64,000 bases of DNA from Deferrisoma camini S3R1 (GCF_000526155.1 NZ_JAFN01000001.1:1823014-1887013); one strand, 5' to 3'; shown: positions 16,024-25,145, counted from the stretch's first letter. Notes: a model not told the origin generated them from the letters alone. Translations and numbers: made by a program.

Positions 16024-16806
16024 CTATTCTTTCGTCACCTGGGCGTCCTCCAGGAGCAGGGCGTAGCGGTAGCCGAACCCGAAGTCCTTGTCGGTGACCA
16101 CCTTGCCCCGGACGAGCACCGTATCGCCCACGCCCACCTGGGCCTGGGTGGTCACGGTGAGGTCGTTGGTGCCCTCGGCGCCGGTGCCGTCCCGGAGGTG
16201 GATCCAGTTGCGGCCCATGATGCCGGCGTTGAACTTGACCACCCGGCCCCGCACCACCACCTCCTGGCCGGCCAGGTCCGCCTTCTTGGCGAACAGCTCC
16301 TCCACGGTGTGGCCCCCCTCGGCCTTCTGGATGCCGCTCAGGTCCACCTGGGCCGCGGCCCGGTTCCGGGAGGCCGCGCCCGTCGGGGGGGTCTCCGCAC
16401 CGGCGGCGGCGGTGGCGGCGGCCGCCTGGTCGGTCGGCAGGATGGCCGTGGCGAAGTAGAGCATCTCGAAGGTGCGGTCCAGGGTCTTGCTGTGGTAGCC
16501 GGGCATGGGCATGGGGTTCTGCACCACCACCTCGTCGCCCACCTTCACCGTCACCTTGGGCGCGGCAGCCCAGGTCTCGCCTTGGGCCGTCTTCACCTTG
16601 ACGTAGGTGTAGCCGCCGGCGTCCATGGTCTCGAGCACCGGTCCGGCCATGGGGCCGGCCGGGGCGGGCGCGCTGGCCGGTTCCGGCTGGGGTTCGGCTT
16701 GGGGCGGGGGCGCGCTGGCGGGCTCCTGGGTGGCAACGGGTTGGGACTGGGTGCAGCCGACGAGCAGGGCGAGGCTCGCGGCCAGGAAGAGTCGGGGCGT
16801 GTTCAC
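16024..16806 (-). CDS. OB-fold (NrfJ-like) lipoprotein
   Basis: A 260-residue exported lipoprotein. GTG at 16806 follows GGGAG. Residues 1-17 form a signal ending in the lipobox LLVGC. A long Pro/Ala/Gln linker (residues 18-60) follows. A small beta domain (YTYVKVKTAQGETWAA, PMPMPGYHSKTLDRTF) is typical of DNA-binding-protein/NrfJ-like periplasmic domains with a CxxH-like metal site replaced by MPMPGYHSKT. The C-terminal OB fold reads VVVRGRVVKFNAGIMGRNW to LVRGKVVTDKDFGFGY. The function of this family is not established; it is often seen with cytochrome and nitrite/metal-related genes. Confidence 0.72.
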   Translation of the reverse strand: MNTPRLFLAASLALLVGCTQSQPVATQEPASAPPPQAEPQPEPASAPAPAGPMAGPVLETMDAGGYTYVKVKTAQGETWAAAPKVTVKVGDEVVVQNPMPMPGYHSKTLDRTFEMLYFATAILPTDQAAAATAAAGAETPPTGAASRNRAAAQVDLSGIQKAEGGHTVEELFAKKADLAGQEVVVRGRVVKFNAGIMGRNWIHLRDGTGAEGTNDLTVTTQAQVGVGDTVLVRGKVVTDKDFGFGYRYALLLEDAQVTKE

Positions 16807-16890
16807 GGTGTTCTCCCGGGTTGGAGGAAACGAGACAGGTTCGGCCCGGGAGGGTACCACACCGGCCAGACAAACCGAATAAGAGGGGGA

Positions 16891-16911
16891 TTAAAAGGGG
16901 CCGAAGGCCCC
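16891..16911 (-). terminator. Rho-independent terminator of the Hdr-Met cluster
   Basis: On the minus strand GGGGCC-TTC-GGCCCC is followed by TTTTAAT, 5 bases after the HdrCB stop. It uses the same GGGCCTTCGGCCC core as the dispersed palindrome. Confidence 0.75.
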
Positions 16912-16915
16912 CCAG

Positions 16916-18295
16916 TCACGCGTGGCCCGCGCGGGCCAGGGCCGGCCGGGGATCCACCGCCGACTGGTCGAGGGCCGCCGCCGCCAGGGGCAGGCCCTGG
17001 GCCAGCGTGAGGAGCTGGGTCACGTACACCACCGGCAGCGTGAACCCCAGGTCCCCGGCCATCTCGGGCTGGCGTTCGTCCAGGTTCACCTGGCACAGGG
17101 GGCATGCCACGGCCACCACGTCCGCGCCCCGGGCCTTGGCGTCGGCCAGCACCTTGGCCGTCATCTCCTTGGCCCGCTCCACCTGGGGCACCGAGAGGCT
17201 GCCCCCGCAGCAGTCCGTCTTGCGGGACCAGTCCACGGGCTCGGCCCCCAGCGCCCGCACGATCCGCTCCATGGCGGTGGGGTTCTCCGGATCGGGAGCC
17301 CCGGTGATCCGGGCCGGGCGGGTGAGCAGGCACCCGTAGTAGCAGGCCACCTTGAGGCCGTGGAGCGGCCGGCGGGGCTCGAAGCCGTCGTCCGTGCACC
17401 GGCCCTCCAGCAGGTCCAGGGCGTTGGCCACGGTCACCGTGTCGCGGTACTCGTACCCCATCCAGTCGTCCACGCGCACGGCCAGCCCCCCGTCCTCCCG
17501 GTACTCGGCCAGGGCGGCCTTGAACCGGCCGTAACAGGCCGCGCAGGGGGCCACCACCCGATCCAGGCCCATCCGCTCCACCAGGGCCAGGCTGCGCAGG
17601 GGCAGGCCCACCGCCAGGAACGCGTCCGTGCCGTGGGCCGGCGTGGTGCCGCAGCAGGTCCAGCCCTTCGGCTCCACCAGCTCCACCCCCAGGGCCCCGG
17701 CCGCCGCCCGGAACGAAACGTCGTAGGCCCTGCCCGTGGCGTGGAGGGAGCACCCCGGGTAGTAGGCCACCCGGTTCGGGGCGGGCCCCGCCCACGGGAC
17801 CCGCCGGGGCGGCCGGACCACCTCGGGCAGCAGCCGGATCTTGCCCTTGCGGATCATCCGCAACCCCATGGGGAGGTCGCGGAACGGCTGCTTCTCCCGC
17901 AGGTTCAGCTCGCCCATGAGCCCCAGCTCGTACACCCGGCCCAGCAGCTTCACCTGCCGCATGAACACCTTGTAGAACCGGGCCACCTCGGGCACGGACG
18001 GGGAGTCCAGGGTCTCCTGCCGGAACCGGTCCAGGATGGCCGGCAGGTCGATGCCCTGGGGGCACCGGGTCACGCAGGTCTGGCACGAGGCGCACAGCCA
18101 CACCGTGCGGCTGCGGGCCACCGAGGCGTCGCCGTCCTGGATGGCCCGGAGCACCTCGCTGGGCAGCAGGTCGAAGTGCTCGGCCATGGGGCACCCGGCC
18201 GAGCACCGCTGGCACTGGTAGCACAGGTACGCGTTCTCTCCGGTGGTCTGCTCGACTCGGCGGGCCACGGACTCACGGGTTTGGGTCACGGTCAT
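16916..18295 (-). CDS. HdrC-HdrB fusion, heterodisulfide-reductase-like subunit
   Basis: A 459-residue fusion. The N-terminal HdrC part (about 1-120) has two [4Fe-4S] motifs, CYQCQRCSAGCP and CASCQTCVTRCP. The C-terminal HdrB part has the two CCG domains that hold noncubane clusters: YYPGCSLHATG, CCGTTPAHG, CAACYGR, then CYYGCLLTRP, CCGGSLSVPQ and CPLCQVNLDE. It is the last gene of the minus-strand cluster and should receive electrons from the HdrA flavoprotein. In a Moorella-type MetFV-HdrABC-MvhD complex HdrB is the high-potential end of a bifurcation. The ATG at 18295 lies 29 bases from the metF stop. The terminator follows directly. Confidence 0.9.
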   Translation of the reverse strand: MTVTQTRESVARRVEQTTGENAYLCYQCQRCSAGCPMAEHFDLLPSEVLRAIQDGDASVARSRTVWLCASCQTCVTRCPQGIDLPAILDRFRQETLDSPSVPEVARFYKVFMRQVKLLGRVYELGLMGELNLREKQPFRDLPMGLRMIRKGKIRLLPEVVRPPRRVPWAGPAPNRVAYYPGCSLHATGRAYDVSFRAAAGALGVELVEPKGWTCCGTTPAHGTDAFLAVGLPLRSLALVERMGLDRVVAPCAACYGRFKAALAEYREDGGLAVRVDDWMGYEYRDTVTVANALDLLEGRCTDDGFEPRRPLHGLKVACYYGCLLTRPARITGAPDPENPTAMERIVRALGAEPVDWSRKTDCCGGSLSVPQVERAKEMTAKVLADAKARGADVVAVACPLCQVNLDERQPEMAGDLGFTLPVVYVTQLLTLAQGLPLAAAALDQSAVDPRPALARAGHA

Positions 18296-18324
18296 GGGAG
18301 CACTCCGGTTGGTGGCTTCGTTCC

Positions 18325-19311
18325 TCACCCCGCCTCGGCCGCGCCGGGCAGGGGTTGGGGCCGGGGCAGGAGGCCCGCGCCCTCCACGATGGGCCGCACG
18401 GCCTCCTCCCACTCGATGGCCATGATGTGCACCCCGGCCACGCCCGGGATCTCGCGGACCTCCTGGATCTGCTCGATGCAGATCCGAATGCCCTCGGCCC
18501 GGAACGCCTTGGACCGCTCGGCCTTGTCGTCGATGCCCTTGCCCGCGGCCACCATGCGGTCCACGATATCGTCGGGCACGTCCATGCCCGGCACCTGGTC
18601 TCGCATGTACTTGGCCATGCCCGGCCCCTTGAGGGGGCTCAGGCCCGCCAGCACGTACACCTTGTCCAGGAGCCCCAGGTCGCCCAGGCGGGCCATGAAC
18701 TCCCGGAACCGGTCCATGTTGTAGATGCACTGGGTCTGGATGAACCGGGCCCCGGCCTTCACCTTTTTGGCCACCCGGAACGGGCGGTAGGGGTACGGCT
18801 CGGCGAACGGGTTCTCGGCCGCCCCCAGGAAGAACCGGGGCGGCTCGCCCTCCACCTCCTCGCCGTTGGCGAACACCCCTCGGTCCCCCATGTCGGCCAG
18901 GATCTTCAGCAGTTGGATCGAGTCGATGTCCCACACGTTCTTAGCACCCGGGTGGTTGCCGAACGTCTGGTGGTCGCCCGACAGGCACAGCAGGTTCCGG
19001 AGCCCCAGGGCCCAGGCGCCCAGCAGGTCCGCCTGGATCGCCAGGCGGTTCCGGTCGCGGCAGGTCATCTGCACCACCGGCTCCACGCCGGCCTGCTGGG
19101 CCAGCAGGGCCGCGGCGATCGACGACATGCGCACCACCGCGGTCTGATTGTCGGTGATGTTCACGGCGTCGGCCGCCCCCCGGAGGAGGTCGGCCTTGCG
19201 CCGGATCACGGCCGGATCCGCCCCCTTGGGCGGCCCCAGCTCGGCCGTGACCGCGAACGATCCGGATTCGAGCACGCGTTCCAAATTGCTGCGGGTATCG
19301 CTCTGGGACAT
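18325..19311 (-). CDS. metF: Methylenetetrahydrofolate reductase (MetF)
   Basis: A 328-residue FAD TIM-barrel enzyme reducing methylene- to methyl-tetrahydrofolate. Seen are the N-terminal TAELGPPKGAD with the catalytic Glu, NITDNQTAVVRMSS, LLCLSGDHQT (FAD phosphate region) and ARFIQTQCIYN. It lacks an NADH-using extension and sits next to metV, as in acetogenic MetFV complexes. The ATG at 19311 is preceded by an octamer repeat array and GCCAGGAG. It is the fifth gene of the cluster, followed by HdrCB. Confidence 0.93.
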   Translation of the reverse strand: MSQSDTRSNLERVLESGSFAVTAELGPPKGADPAVIRRKADLLRGAADAVNITDNQTAVVRMSSIAAALLAQQAGVEPVVQMTCRDRNRLAIQADLLGAWALGLRNLLCLSGDHQTFGNHPGAKNVWDIDSIQLLKILADMGDRGVFANGEEVEGEPPRFFLGAAENPFAEPYPYRPFRVAKKVKAGARFIQTQCIYNMDRFREFMARLGDLGLLDKVYVLAGLSPLKGPGMAKYMRDQVPGMDVPDDIVDRMVAAGKGIDDKAERSKAFRAEGIRICIEQIQEVREIPGVAGVHIMAIEWEEAVRPIVEGAGLLPRPQPLPGAAEAG

Positions 19312-19328
19312 GGCACGGCTCCTGGCGA

Positions 19329-19373
19329 GGCTGGAAGGCTGGAATGCTGGAAAGCTAGGAGGCTAGGAGGCTG
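19329..19373 (-). repeat. 8-bp repeat array between metV and metF
   Basis: In the gene sense: AGCCTCCT, AGCCTCCT, AGCTTTCC, AGCATTCC, AGCCTTCC, AGCCTCG. It encodes the last residues of MetV (SSLLAS) and its TAG stop and forms the metF leader. The period is strictly 8. Confidence 0.75.
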
Positions 19374-20074
19374 CTCGCCGGCTCGGACTCCTCGATCGTT
19401 GGGGGGCCGCGACGCAGGTCCTCGCGCACGATCCGGCCGGGGCCGCCGCTGGGACCGGGCGACCAGTCCTTGGGCGGCTGGATCTCGGCCAGCCGGTCCA
19501 GGTGACCCAGGGCCTCCATCCGCTCGTAGATCAGGTGCCACGCACAGGGGGTGTCGGGGCTGATCTCGCACTTGCCGCCCTGGGAGCCCCCGCACGGCCC
19601 GTTCAGAAGGCTCTTGGAGCACCGGGCCACCGGGCAGATGCCGTCGGTCAGGCCCAGCACGCAGTCCCCGCACCCGGCGCACCGGGCCTCCCACACCCCG
19701 TGCTCGGTGGGCAGGCCGTAGAACTTGGTGTTCAGCCCCGGCACGGTGCGCAGCTCGGGGAACCGCTCCACCATGGCCTGCACCCCCACCCCGCAGGCCA
19801 GGCTCACCACGCAGTCCACCCCCTCCAGGGACGGCCGGGCGGCGTCCAGGTACTCCCACTCGCACTGGCGCTGCACCACGCCGTGGGTGGCGTCGAGCGA
19901 GCGGCCCTGCACGCGGGCCCGCATGCGCAGCGAAGCGGCCAAAACCTCGGCCTCCTTCTCGCCTCCGGCGAAGCACACGGTCACGCAGGTGCCGCACCCC
20001 AGCACCGCCACCCGTTCGGCCCCCTCGGTCAGGGCCAGGATCTCGTCCAAGGGCTTCTGCTCGGCCACGATCAT
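19355..20074 (-). CDS. metV: MetV-like zinc/Fe-S subunit (MTHFR C-terminal-type protein)
   Basis: A 239-residue protein of the 'methylenetetrahydrofolate reductase C-terminal' family. Cysteine-rich motifs: LGCGTCVTVCFAGGEKE near 30, then ARCAGCGDCVLG, CPVARCSKSLLNGPCGG, KCEISPDTPCAW. In Moorella MetV binds MetF and transfers electrons to it. The ATG overlaps the mvhD stop by 4 bases. The last residues and stop codon are made from an octamer repeat array, so the C-terminal tail is probably not functional sequence. Confidence 0.85.
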   Translation of the reverse strand: MIVAEQKPLDEILALTEGAERVAVLGCGTCVTVCFAGGEKEAEVLAASLRMRARVQGRSLDATHGVVQRQCEWEYLDAARPSLEGVDCVVSLACGVGVQAMVERFPELRTVPGLNTKFYGLPTEHGVWEARCAGCGDCVLGLTDGICPVARCSKSLLNGPCGGSQGGKCEISPDTPCAWHLIYERMEALGHLDRLAEIQPPKDWSPGPSGGPGRIVREDLRRGPPTIEESEPASSLLAS

Positions 20075-20538
20075 GCCCGCACCTCCGCTTCCGCACCCGC
20101 CCCGGCCTGCTCGTCCGGGGCGTCGGCGCCCTTGAGGGGGTTGGGACCCAGGGCGCGCACCCGCTCGGTCATCTCCTCGCAGATCTCGGCGAACCTCTGG
20201 GCCTGGGCCGACGAGAGGTTGTACATCCGCACCCGCTCGCCGCCGATCCCGATCTCGTCCAAGAGCCCGGCGATGTACCGGACCCGCCTCTTCGCGTTCG
20301 TATTACCTTCCAGGTAATGGCAGTCGCCCTCCAGTCACCCGGCCACGAACGCGCCGTCGGCGCCCCGCTCGAACGCCTCGAGCACGTGGGCCACGTCGAG
20401 CTTGCCGGTGCACGGAAGCCGCACCACCCGCACCCCTTCGGGGTAGCGCAGCCGCATGGCGCCGGCCAGGTCGGCGGCGCCGTAGGCGCAGTGGTGGCAA
20501 CAGAAGGCCACGATCCTGGGTTCGAACTCCTGGGACAT
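20071..20538 (-). CDS. mvhD: MvhD-like subunit, predicted selenoprotein (in-frame TGA at 20335-20337)
   Basis: Read through one TGA, the frame gives a full 155-residue MvhD/FrhD-like protein. The first half has the family N-terminus FCCHHCAYGAADLAG and PCTGKLD. The TGA is codon 68 in the context GAFVAG-TGA-LEGDCHYLEGN, where MvhD proteins normally have GC..GDCHY..GN. The second half continues with NTNAKRRVRYIAGLL and MYNLSSAQAQRFAE in the same frame without gaps. A hairpin fitting a bacterial SECIS follows the TGA. A Sec-containing MvhD homologue (VhuD) is known in methanogens. MvhD carries a [2Fe-2S] cluster linking partner enzymes to HdrA. Start ATG 20538 has GGAGG. The only alternative is a chance nonsense mutation that kept an intact downstream frame. 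Confidence 0.88.
20302..20337 (-). promoter_or_regulatory. Bacterial SECIS-like hairpin after the TGA of mvhD
   Basis: On the minus strand the TGA (20337-20335) is followed after 23 bases by the apical loop of a perfect 7-bp stem, ATTACCT-GGA-AGGTAAT (20318-20302). The stem is unusually AT-rich for this genome. The loop starts GG, and the UGA-to-loop distance lies inside the range described for bacterial SECIS elements. Confidence 0.75.
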
Positions 20539-20600
20539 GGAAGACCTCCGTGGAGTACCGTGGTAAATCAAGGTATAGGAGAAATGGGGAGCCGGTGCGT

Positions 20601-23600
20601 TCAACACCCGCCGGGCGCGGCAGAGGCGTCCCCCTCGCCTCGGTACCAGGTGTCGGCCCCCAGCAGGGCGTCCACGGTGGCGGCCACCTGGTCGTCGGTG
20701 TAGTGGGCCAGCTGGATCGCCTTGGCCGGGCACTCGGCCGCGCACACCCCGCAGCCGTGGCAGGTGGCCGGCTCCACGTACGCCGCACCCGCGATCCCGC
20801 CGGCGCCCTGCAGATCGGGCCGGATCTGCGGCACGTCGTAGGGGCAAACCCGCACGCAGGTCAGGCACCCGGCACACCGCTCCGGCACGACCTCGGCCAC
20901 CACCCCCTCGCTCTCCACGTGCTCCTTGGCCAGCACCGTGGCCGCCCGAGCCGCCGCGGCCTGGGCCTGGGCCACCGACTCGGCCAGGAGCTTGGGGTAG
21001 TGGGCCAGGCCCGCCAGGTACAGGCCCCGAGTCTGGAAGTCCACGGGCCGGAGCTTCACGTGGGCCTCCAGCAGGAACCCGTCGCTGTCCAGGGGCACCT
21101 TCAGCCGGGTGGCCAGCTCCCCCAGGTCCGCATGGGGCACGATCGGCTCGGCCAGCACCAGGAGCTCCGGGCTGAGCGATACCTCCCGGCCGGTGGCCGC
21201 GTCGCGGTACCACACCCGCACCGTGCCGTCGCCCGTGGCCACCTGGGGCGGCTCGGCCTCGTCGTACCGCCGGAACACCACGCCCCGGCGACGGGCCTCG
21301 GTGTAGAGCCGCTCCTTGAACCCGTACGTGCGGATGTCCTTGTACAGCACCGTGATCCGGGCCTGGGGCCGGAGCTCCTTGAGGATCAGGGCGTTCTTGA
21401 GGGCGGTGACGCAGCAGGTGCGGCTGCAGAACCGCTGGGCCGGCCCCACGCACAGCACCATGACCACCTCGTCGGGGATGGACCGGCGGGCGATGGGAAG
21501 GTCCAGGTCGTGGCCGTTGCCCGAGGCCTTGTGGAACAGGAACTCCTCGAAGTCGAGGCCGGTCACGACGTCGGGGTGGGCGCCCAGGCCCAGGTCCGGG
21601 CCCCGGTACTCCCGCGCGCCGGTGGCCACGATCACGGCGCCGTGCTCGACCACGTCGGTGTCGCCCGAGCGGTGGCGCAGCCGGCTCGTGAAGTTGCCCG
21701 TGAACCCCGAGATCTCTTCCAGCTCGGTTTCGAAGTGCACCCGGATGTTGGGGTGCTGCAGGACCCGCCGCACCCGGTCCTCCAGGTACTCCCGGGGGCT
21801 CCTGCCGGTCTCCAGGAACCGGATCCGCCGGAGGTTCCCCCCCAGCTCGCCGGTGCGCTCCACCAGGTGCACCGGGAACCCCTGGTCCGCCAGGTCCAGG
21901 GCCGCGGCCATGCCGGCCGCCCCACCGCCCAGCACCAGGGCCTGGCGCTTCACGGGGTAGCGCAGGCTCCGCACCGGCCGCAGCCGGGTGGCCCGGGCCA
22001 CCGCGGCCCGCACCAGGTCCATGGCCTTGCGGGTGGCCCCCTCCCAATCGCCGCCGTGGACCCAGGAGCAGTGGTTGCGGATGTTGGCCATCTCGAACAG
22101 CATGGGGTTCAGGCCGGCCGCCCGCACCGCGTCCTGGAACAGGGGCTCGTGGGTCCGGGGGCTGCACGAGGCGACGACCACCCGGTTCAGGCCCTTCTCC
22201 TTCACGGTCTCGGTGATGTGGGCCACGGTGTCCTGGCTGCAGGTGTAGAGGTTCGCCTCGGCGTGGACCACGCCGGGGAGCGAGCCCGCGTACTCGGCCA
22301 CCCCCGGCACGTCCAGGAACCCGCCGATGTTCGAGCCGCAGTGGCACACGAACACGCCCACCCGGGGCTCCTCACCGGCCACGTCCCGCTCCGGCGGGTA
22401 CTCGGGCTCTCGGGTCAGGGTGCCCCGGGCCCCGGCCAGCAGGCTTCCGGCCCGCGAGGCGGCCCCCGAGGCCTCGACCACGGTCTCGGGGATGTCCTTG
22501 GGCTCCCGGAACGGCCCGGCCACGTAGATGCCCGGCCGGGAGGCCTCCAGGGGCTTGAACAGGGTGGTGCGGCAGAACCCGTGGTCGTCCACCTCGATCC
22601 CCAGCCGCCGGGCCAGGTCCCGCACCGAGGCCGAGACCTCCATGCCCACCGACAGCACGACCAGGTCGAACCGCTCCTCGCGGATCTCCCGCCCCCTCAC
22701 GTACCGGACCAGCAGGTCGCCGGTGTCCGGGTCCTCCACCAGCCTCGACACCCGGCACCGCTCGTAGCGCACCCCGTACTCCTCGCGGGCCCGGCGGTAG
22801 TAGGCGTCGTACCCCTTGGAGAACGAGCGAGTGTCCATGAAGAACACGGCCACCTCGGTTCCGGGCTCGTGCTCCTTGACCATCACCGCTTCCTTGGCCG
22901 CGTACATGCAGCACACGCTGGAGCAGTAGTCGTGGTCCTGGTCCCGGGAGCCCACGCACTGGAGGAACGCCACCTTCTTGGGCACCTTGGCGTCGCCCGG
23001 CCGTTTCACGTGGCCCCGGGTGGGGCCCGAGGCCGAGAGCATGCGCTCGAGCTGGAGCGAGGTGACCACGTTGGGGAACCGGCCCAGGCCGTACTCCTGG
23101 CTGAGCCGCGCGTCGTAGGCCTGGTACCCGGGCGCGAGCACCACCGCCCCGACCCTGAGCTGCTGCGTGTCCTCCACCTGGTCGTGGTCCACGGCGTCGG
23201 CCTTGCAGGCCTCGACGCACGAGTAGCACTCGGAGCACACCCCGCAGCTCAGGCACCGCTCGGCCTCCTTGCGGGCCTCGTCCTCGGTGTATCCCAGGCT
23301 GACCTCGTCGAAGCCCTGGAGCCGCTCCTGGGCCTCGCGGGTGCGCACGTGGACCCGGCGGCCCTTGCGGATCTCACCACGGGTCATCCGCTCCCGCAGC
23401 TCCTCGTCCGAGAGCTCCGCCACCGGCATCCGCTCCTTGGGGGCCGGCCGCACGGCCTCGCCCCGGAGGTAGGCGTGGATGCCCCGGGCCGCCCGGTGGC
23501 CCGAGGCCACCGCCTCGATCACGAAGGCGGTGCCGGTGGTGGTGTCGCCCGCGGCGAACAGCCCCGGCCGGGCCGTGGCCCCGGTCTCGGGGTCGGCCAC

Positions 23601-25145
23601 CACCGTGTTCTGGCGGGTGATCTGGACGCCGGTGTCCGGCGGCAGGAACGCGAGCCCGGCCCGCTGCCCCACCGAGAAGATCACCGTGTCGCACTCCACC
23701 TCGAACTCCGAGCCGGGCACCGGCACGGGCCGGCGCCGGCCGGTCTCGTCGGGCTCGCCGGGCTCCATGCGCTGGAACCGCACGGCCCGCACCCGGCCGT
23801 CGGGCCCTGCCAGGATCTCCACCGGGTTCGAGTGGAAGGTGAACGCCACCCCCTCTTCCTCGGCGTGCCGGATCTCCAGGGGATGGGCCGAGGCCTCCTC
23901 GCGGGAGCGGCGGTAGTGCACCGCCACGTCCGCACCCAGGCGCACCCCCGTGCGGGCGCAGTCCATGGCCACGTCGCCCGCGCCGATCACCACCACCCGT
24001 CGGCCCACGTCGGGGGGGGGGCCCAGGCGCACGTCCCGCAGGAACGACGTGTTGGTGAGCACCCCGGGCAGGTCGTTGCCGGGGATCGGCAGGCGCACCC
24101 CCTCGTGGGCGCCCACGGCCACCAGCACGGCACGGAATCCGTCGTCGAACAGGTCCTCCACGTTGGACACCGGGTGGTTGAGCCTGAGGTCCACCCCCAG
24201 GTCCACGATCTCCTGCACCTCGCGCTCGATGATCGAGGCCGGCAGCCGGTACTCGGGCACCCCCACCCGGAGCATGCCGCCGGCCACCGGCAGGGCCTCG
24301 AACACCGTCACCGGGTACCCCTCGAGCGCCAGGTCGCGGGCCGCGGTGAGCCCGCAGGGGCCCGCGCCGATCACCGCCACCCGCTCGTCGAACCGTCTCT
24401 CGGCCGGCGGGGGGGGCTCGTAGGGCCGGGAGTAGGCCCAGTCGGCCACGAACCGCTTCAGGGCCCGGATGTCCAGAGGCTCGTCCACCCGGCCCCGGGT
24501 GCAGGCGTCCTCACACCGGTGGTTGCAGATGCGGCCGCAGATGCCGGGGAACGGGTTGTCGAGCTTGATCGTGCGAAACGCGGCCTCGTAGTCCCCGGCA
24601 CGGATGTGGGCGATGTACCCCTGGGCCCGCTGCCCGGCCGGGCAGGCGTGGCGGCAGGGGCTCACGCCGCGCTTCTCCACGGCAAAGGCGTTGGGCACGG
24701 CCTGGGGGTAGAGCTTGTGGATGGCCTTGCGGGTGGAGAGCCCCTCGTCAAAGGGGTTGGGGATGGCCACCGGGCACACCTTCTCGCAGTCGCCGCAGGC
24801 GGTGCACCGGTCCTCGCGCACGTACCGGGGCCGACGCCGCAGCCGCACGCGGAAGTCACCCGCGTGGCCCTCCACGGCCAGCACGTCCGCGTTGGTGATC
24901 ACGTCGATGTTGAGGTGGCGGCCCGTGTCCACCAGCTTGGGGCTGATGGTACACATGGCGCAGTCGTTGGTGGGAAACGTCTTGTCGAGCTGGGCCATGT
25001 GGCCGCCGATGGCCGAGCGGTTCTCCACCAGGTACACCTTGAACCCGGCGTCGGCCAGATCGAGGCTCGCCTGGATGCCGCCGATCCCGCCGCCCACCAC
25101 CATGACCGCGCCGGTCAGCCCGGCGCTCCCTGACGCTTGACCCAT
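20601..25145 (-). CDS. HdrA-GltD-HdrA triple flavoprotein fusion
   Basis: A 1514-residue protein. Residues 12-145 are an HdrA N-terminus (VVGGGIGGIQASLDLADAG, CAMCTISPKLVDTG, ferredoxin CTACGDCEKVCP). Residues 163-560 are a complete NfnB/GltD-type NADPH-glutamate-synthase-like module (CRHACPAGQ, CGRICNHRCEDAC, FAD VIGAGPCGLTAARDLAL, pyridine-nucleotide VVVIGAGDVAMDCAR, GLFAAGDTTTG). Residues 631-912 resume HdrA (CLSCGVCSECYSCVEACK, CVGSRDQDHDYCSSVCC). Residues 928-1514 are a second HdrA (VCHCGSNIGG, LGGGAAGMAAALDLADQG, C-terminal CAGCLTCVRVCP and CHGCGVCAAECP). This suggests a NAD(P)H-using bifurcating or confurcating core joining MvhD, HdrCB and MetFV. ATG 25145 follows GGGAGC and octamer repeats. 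No internal TGA. Confidence 0.9.
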   Translation of the reverse strand: MGQASGSAGLTGAVMVVGGGIGGIQASLDLADAGFKVYLVENRSAIGGHMAQLDKTFPTNDCAMCTISPKLVDTGRHLNIDVITNADVLAVEGHAGDFRVRLRRRPRYVREDRCTACGDCEKVCPVAIPNPFDEGLSTRKAIHKLYPQAVPNAFAVEKRGVSPCRHACPAGQRAQGYIAHIRAGDYEAAFRTIKLDNPFPGICGRICNHRCEDACTRGRVDEPLDIRALKRFVADWAYSRPYEPPPPAERRFDERVAVIGAGPCGLTAARDLALEGYPVTVFEALPVAGGMLRVGVPEYRLPASIIEREVQEIVDLGVDLRLNHPVSNVEDLFDDGFRAVLVAVGAHEGVRLPIPGNDLPGVLTNTSFLRDVRLGPPPDVGRRVVVIGAGDVAMDCARTGVRLGADVAVHYRRSREEASAHPLEIRHAEEEGVAFTFHSNPVEILAGPDGRVRAVRFQRMEPGEPDETGRRRPVPVPGSEFEVECDTVIFSVGQRAGLAFLPPDTGVQITRQNTVVADPETGATARPGLFAAGDTTTGTAFVIEAVASGHRAARGIHAYLRGEAVRPAPKERMPVAELSDEELRERMTRGEIRKGRRVHVRTREAQERLQGFDEVSLGYTEDEARKEAERCLSCGVCSECYSCVEACKADAVDHDQVEDTQQLRVGAVVLAPGYQAYDARLSQEYGLGRFPNVVTSLQLERMLSASGPTRGHVKRPGDAKVPKKVAFLQCVGSRDQDHDYCSSVCCMYAAKEAVMVKEHEPGTEVAVFFMDTRSFSKGYDAYYRRAREEYGVRYERCRVSRLVEDPDTGDLLVRYVRGREIREERFDLVVLSVGMEVSASVRDLARRLGIEVDDHGFCRTTLFKPLEASRPGIYVAGPFREPKDIPETVVEASGAASRAGSLLAGARGTLTREPEYPPERDVAGEEPRVGVFVCHCGSNIGGFLDVPGVAEYAGSLPGVVHAEANLYTCSQDTVAHITETVKEKGLNRVVVASCSPRTHEPLFQDAVRAAGLNPMLFEMANIRNHCSWVHGGDWEGATRKAMDLVRAAVARATRLRPVRSLRYPVKRQALVLGGGAAGMAAALDLADQGFPVHLVERTGELGGNLRRIRFLETGRSPREYLEDRVRRVLQHPNIRVHFETELEEISGFTGNFTSRLRHRSGDTDVVEHGAVIVATGAREYRGPDLGLGAHPDVVTGLDFEEFLFHKASGNGHDLDLPIARRSIPDEVVMVLCVGPAQRFCSRTCCVTALKNALILKELRPQARITVLYKDIRTYGFKERLYTEARRRGVVFRRYDEAEPPQVATGDGTVRVWYRDAATGREVSLSPELLVLAEPIVPHADLGELATRLKVPLDSDGFLLEAHVKLRPVDFQTRGLYLAGLAHYPKLLAESVAQAQAAAARAATVLAKEHVESEGVVAEVVPERCAGCLTCVRVCPYDVPQIRPDLQGAGGIAGAAYVEPATCHGCGVCAAECPAKAIQLAHYTDDQVAATVDALLGADTWYRGEGDASAAPGGC

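Noticed and set aside
16916-18934. Extension of HdrCB upstream into a 672-residue protein
   Set aside because: The added part lies antisense-frame to metF, has shadow composition (Gly/Arg/His-rich), and ATG 18295 gives the correct HdrC N-terminus.
20071-20262. A separate 63-residue gene starting after the MvhD TGA
   Set aside because: It has no ribosome binding site, begins in mid-domain, and is in the same frame as the upstream half. The two halves together equal a normal MvhD, so recoding is the better explanation.
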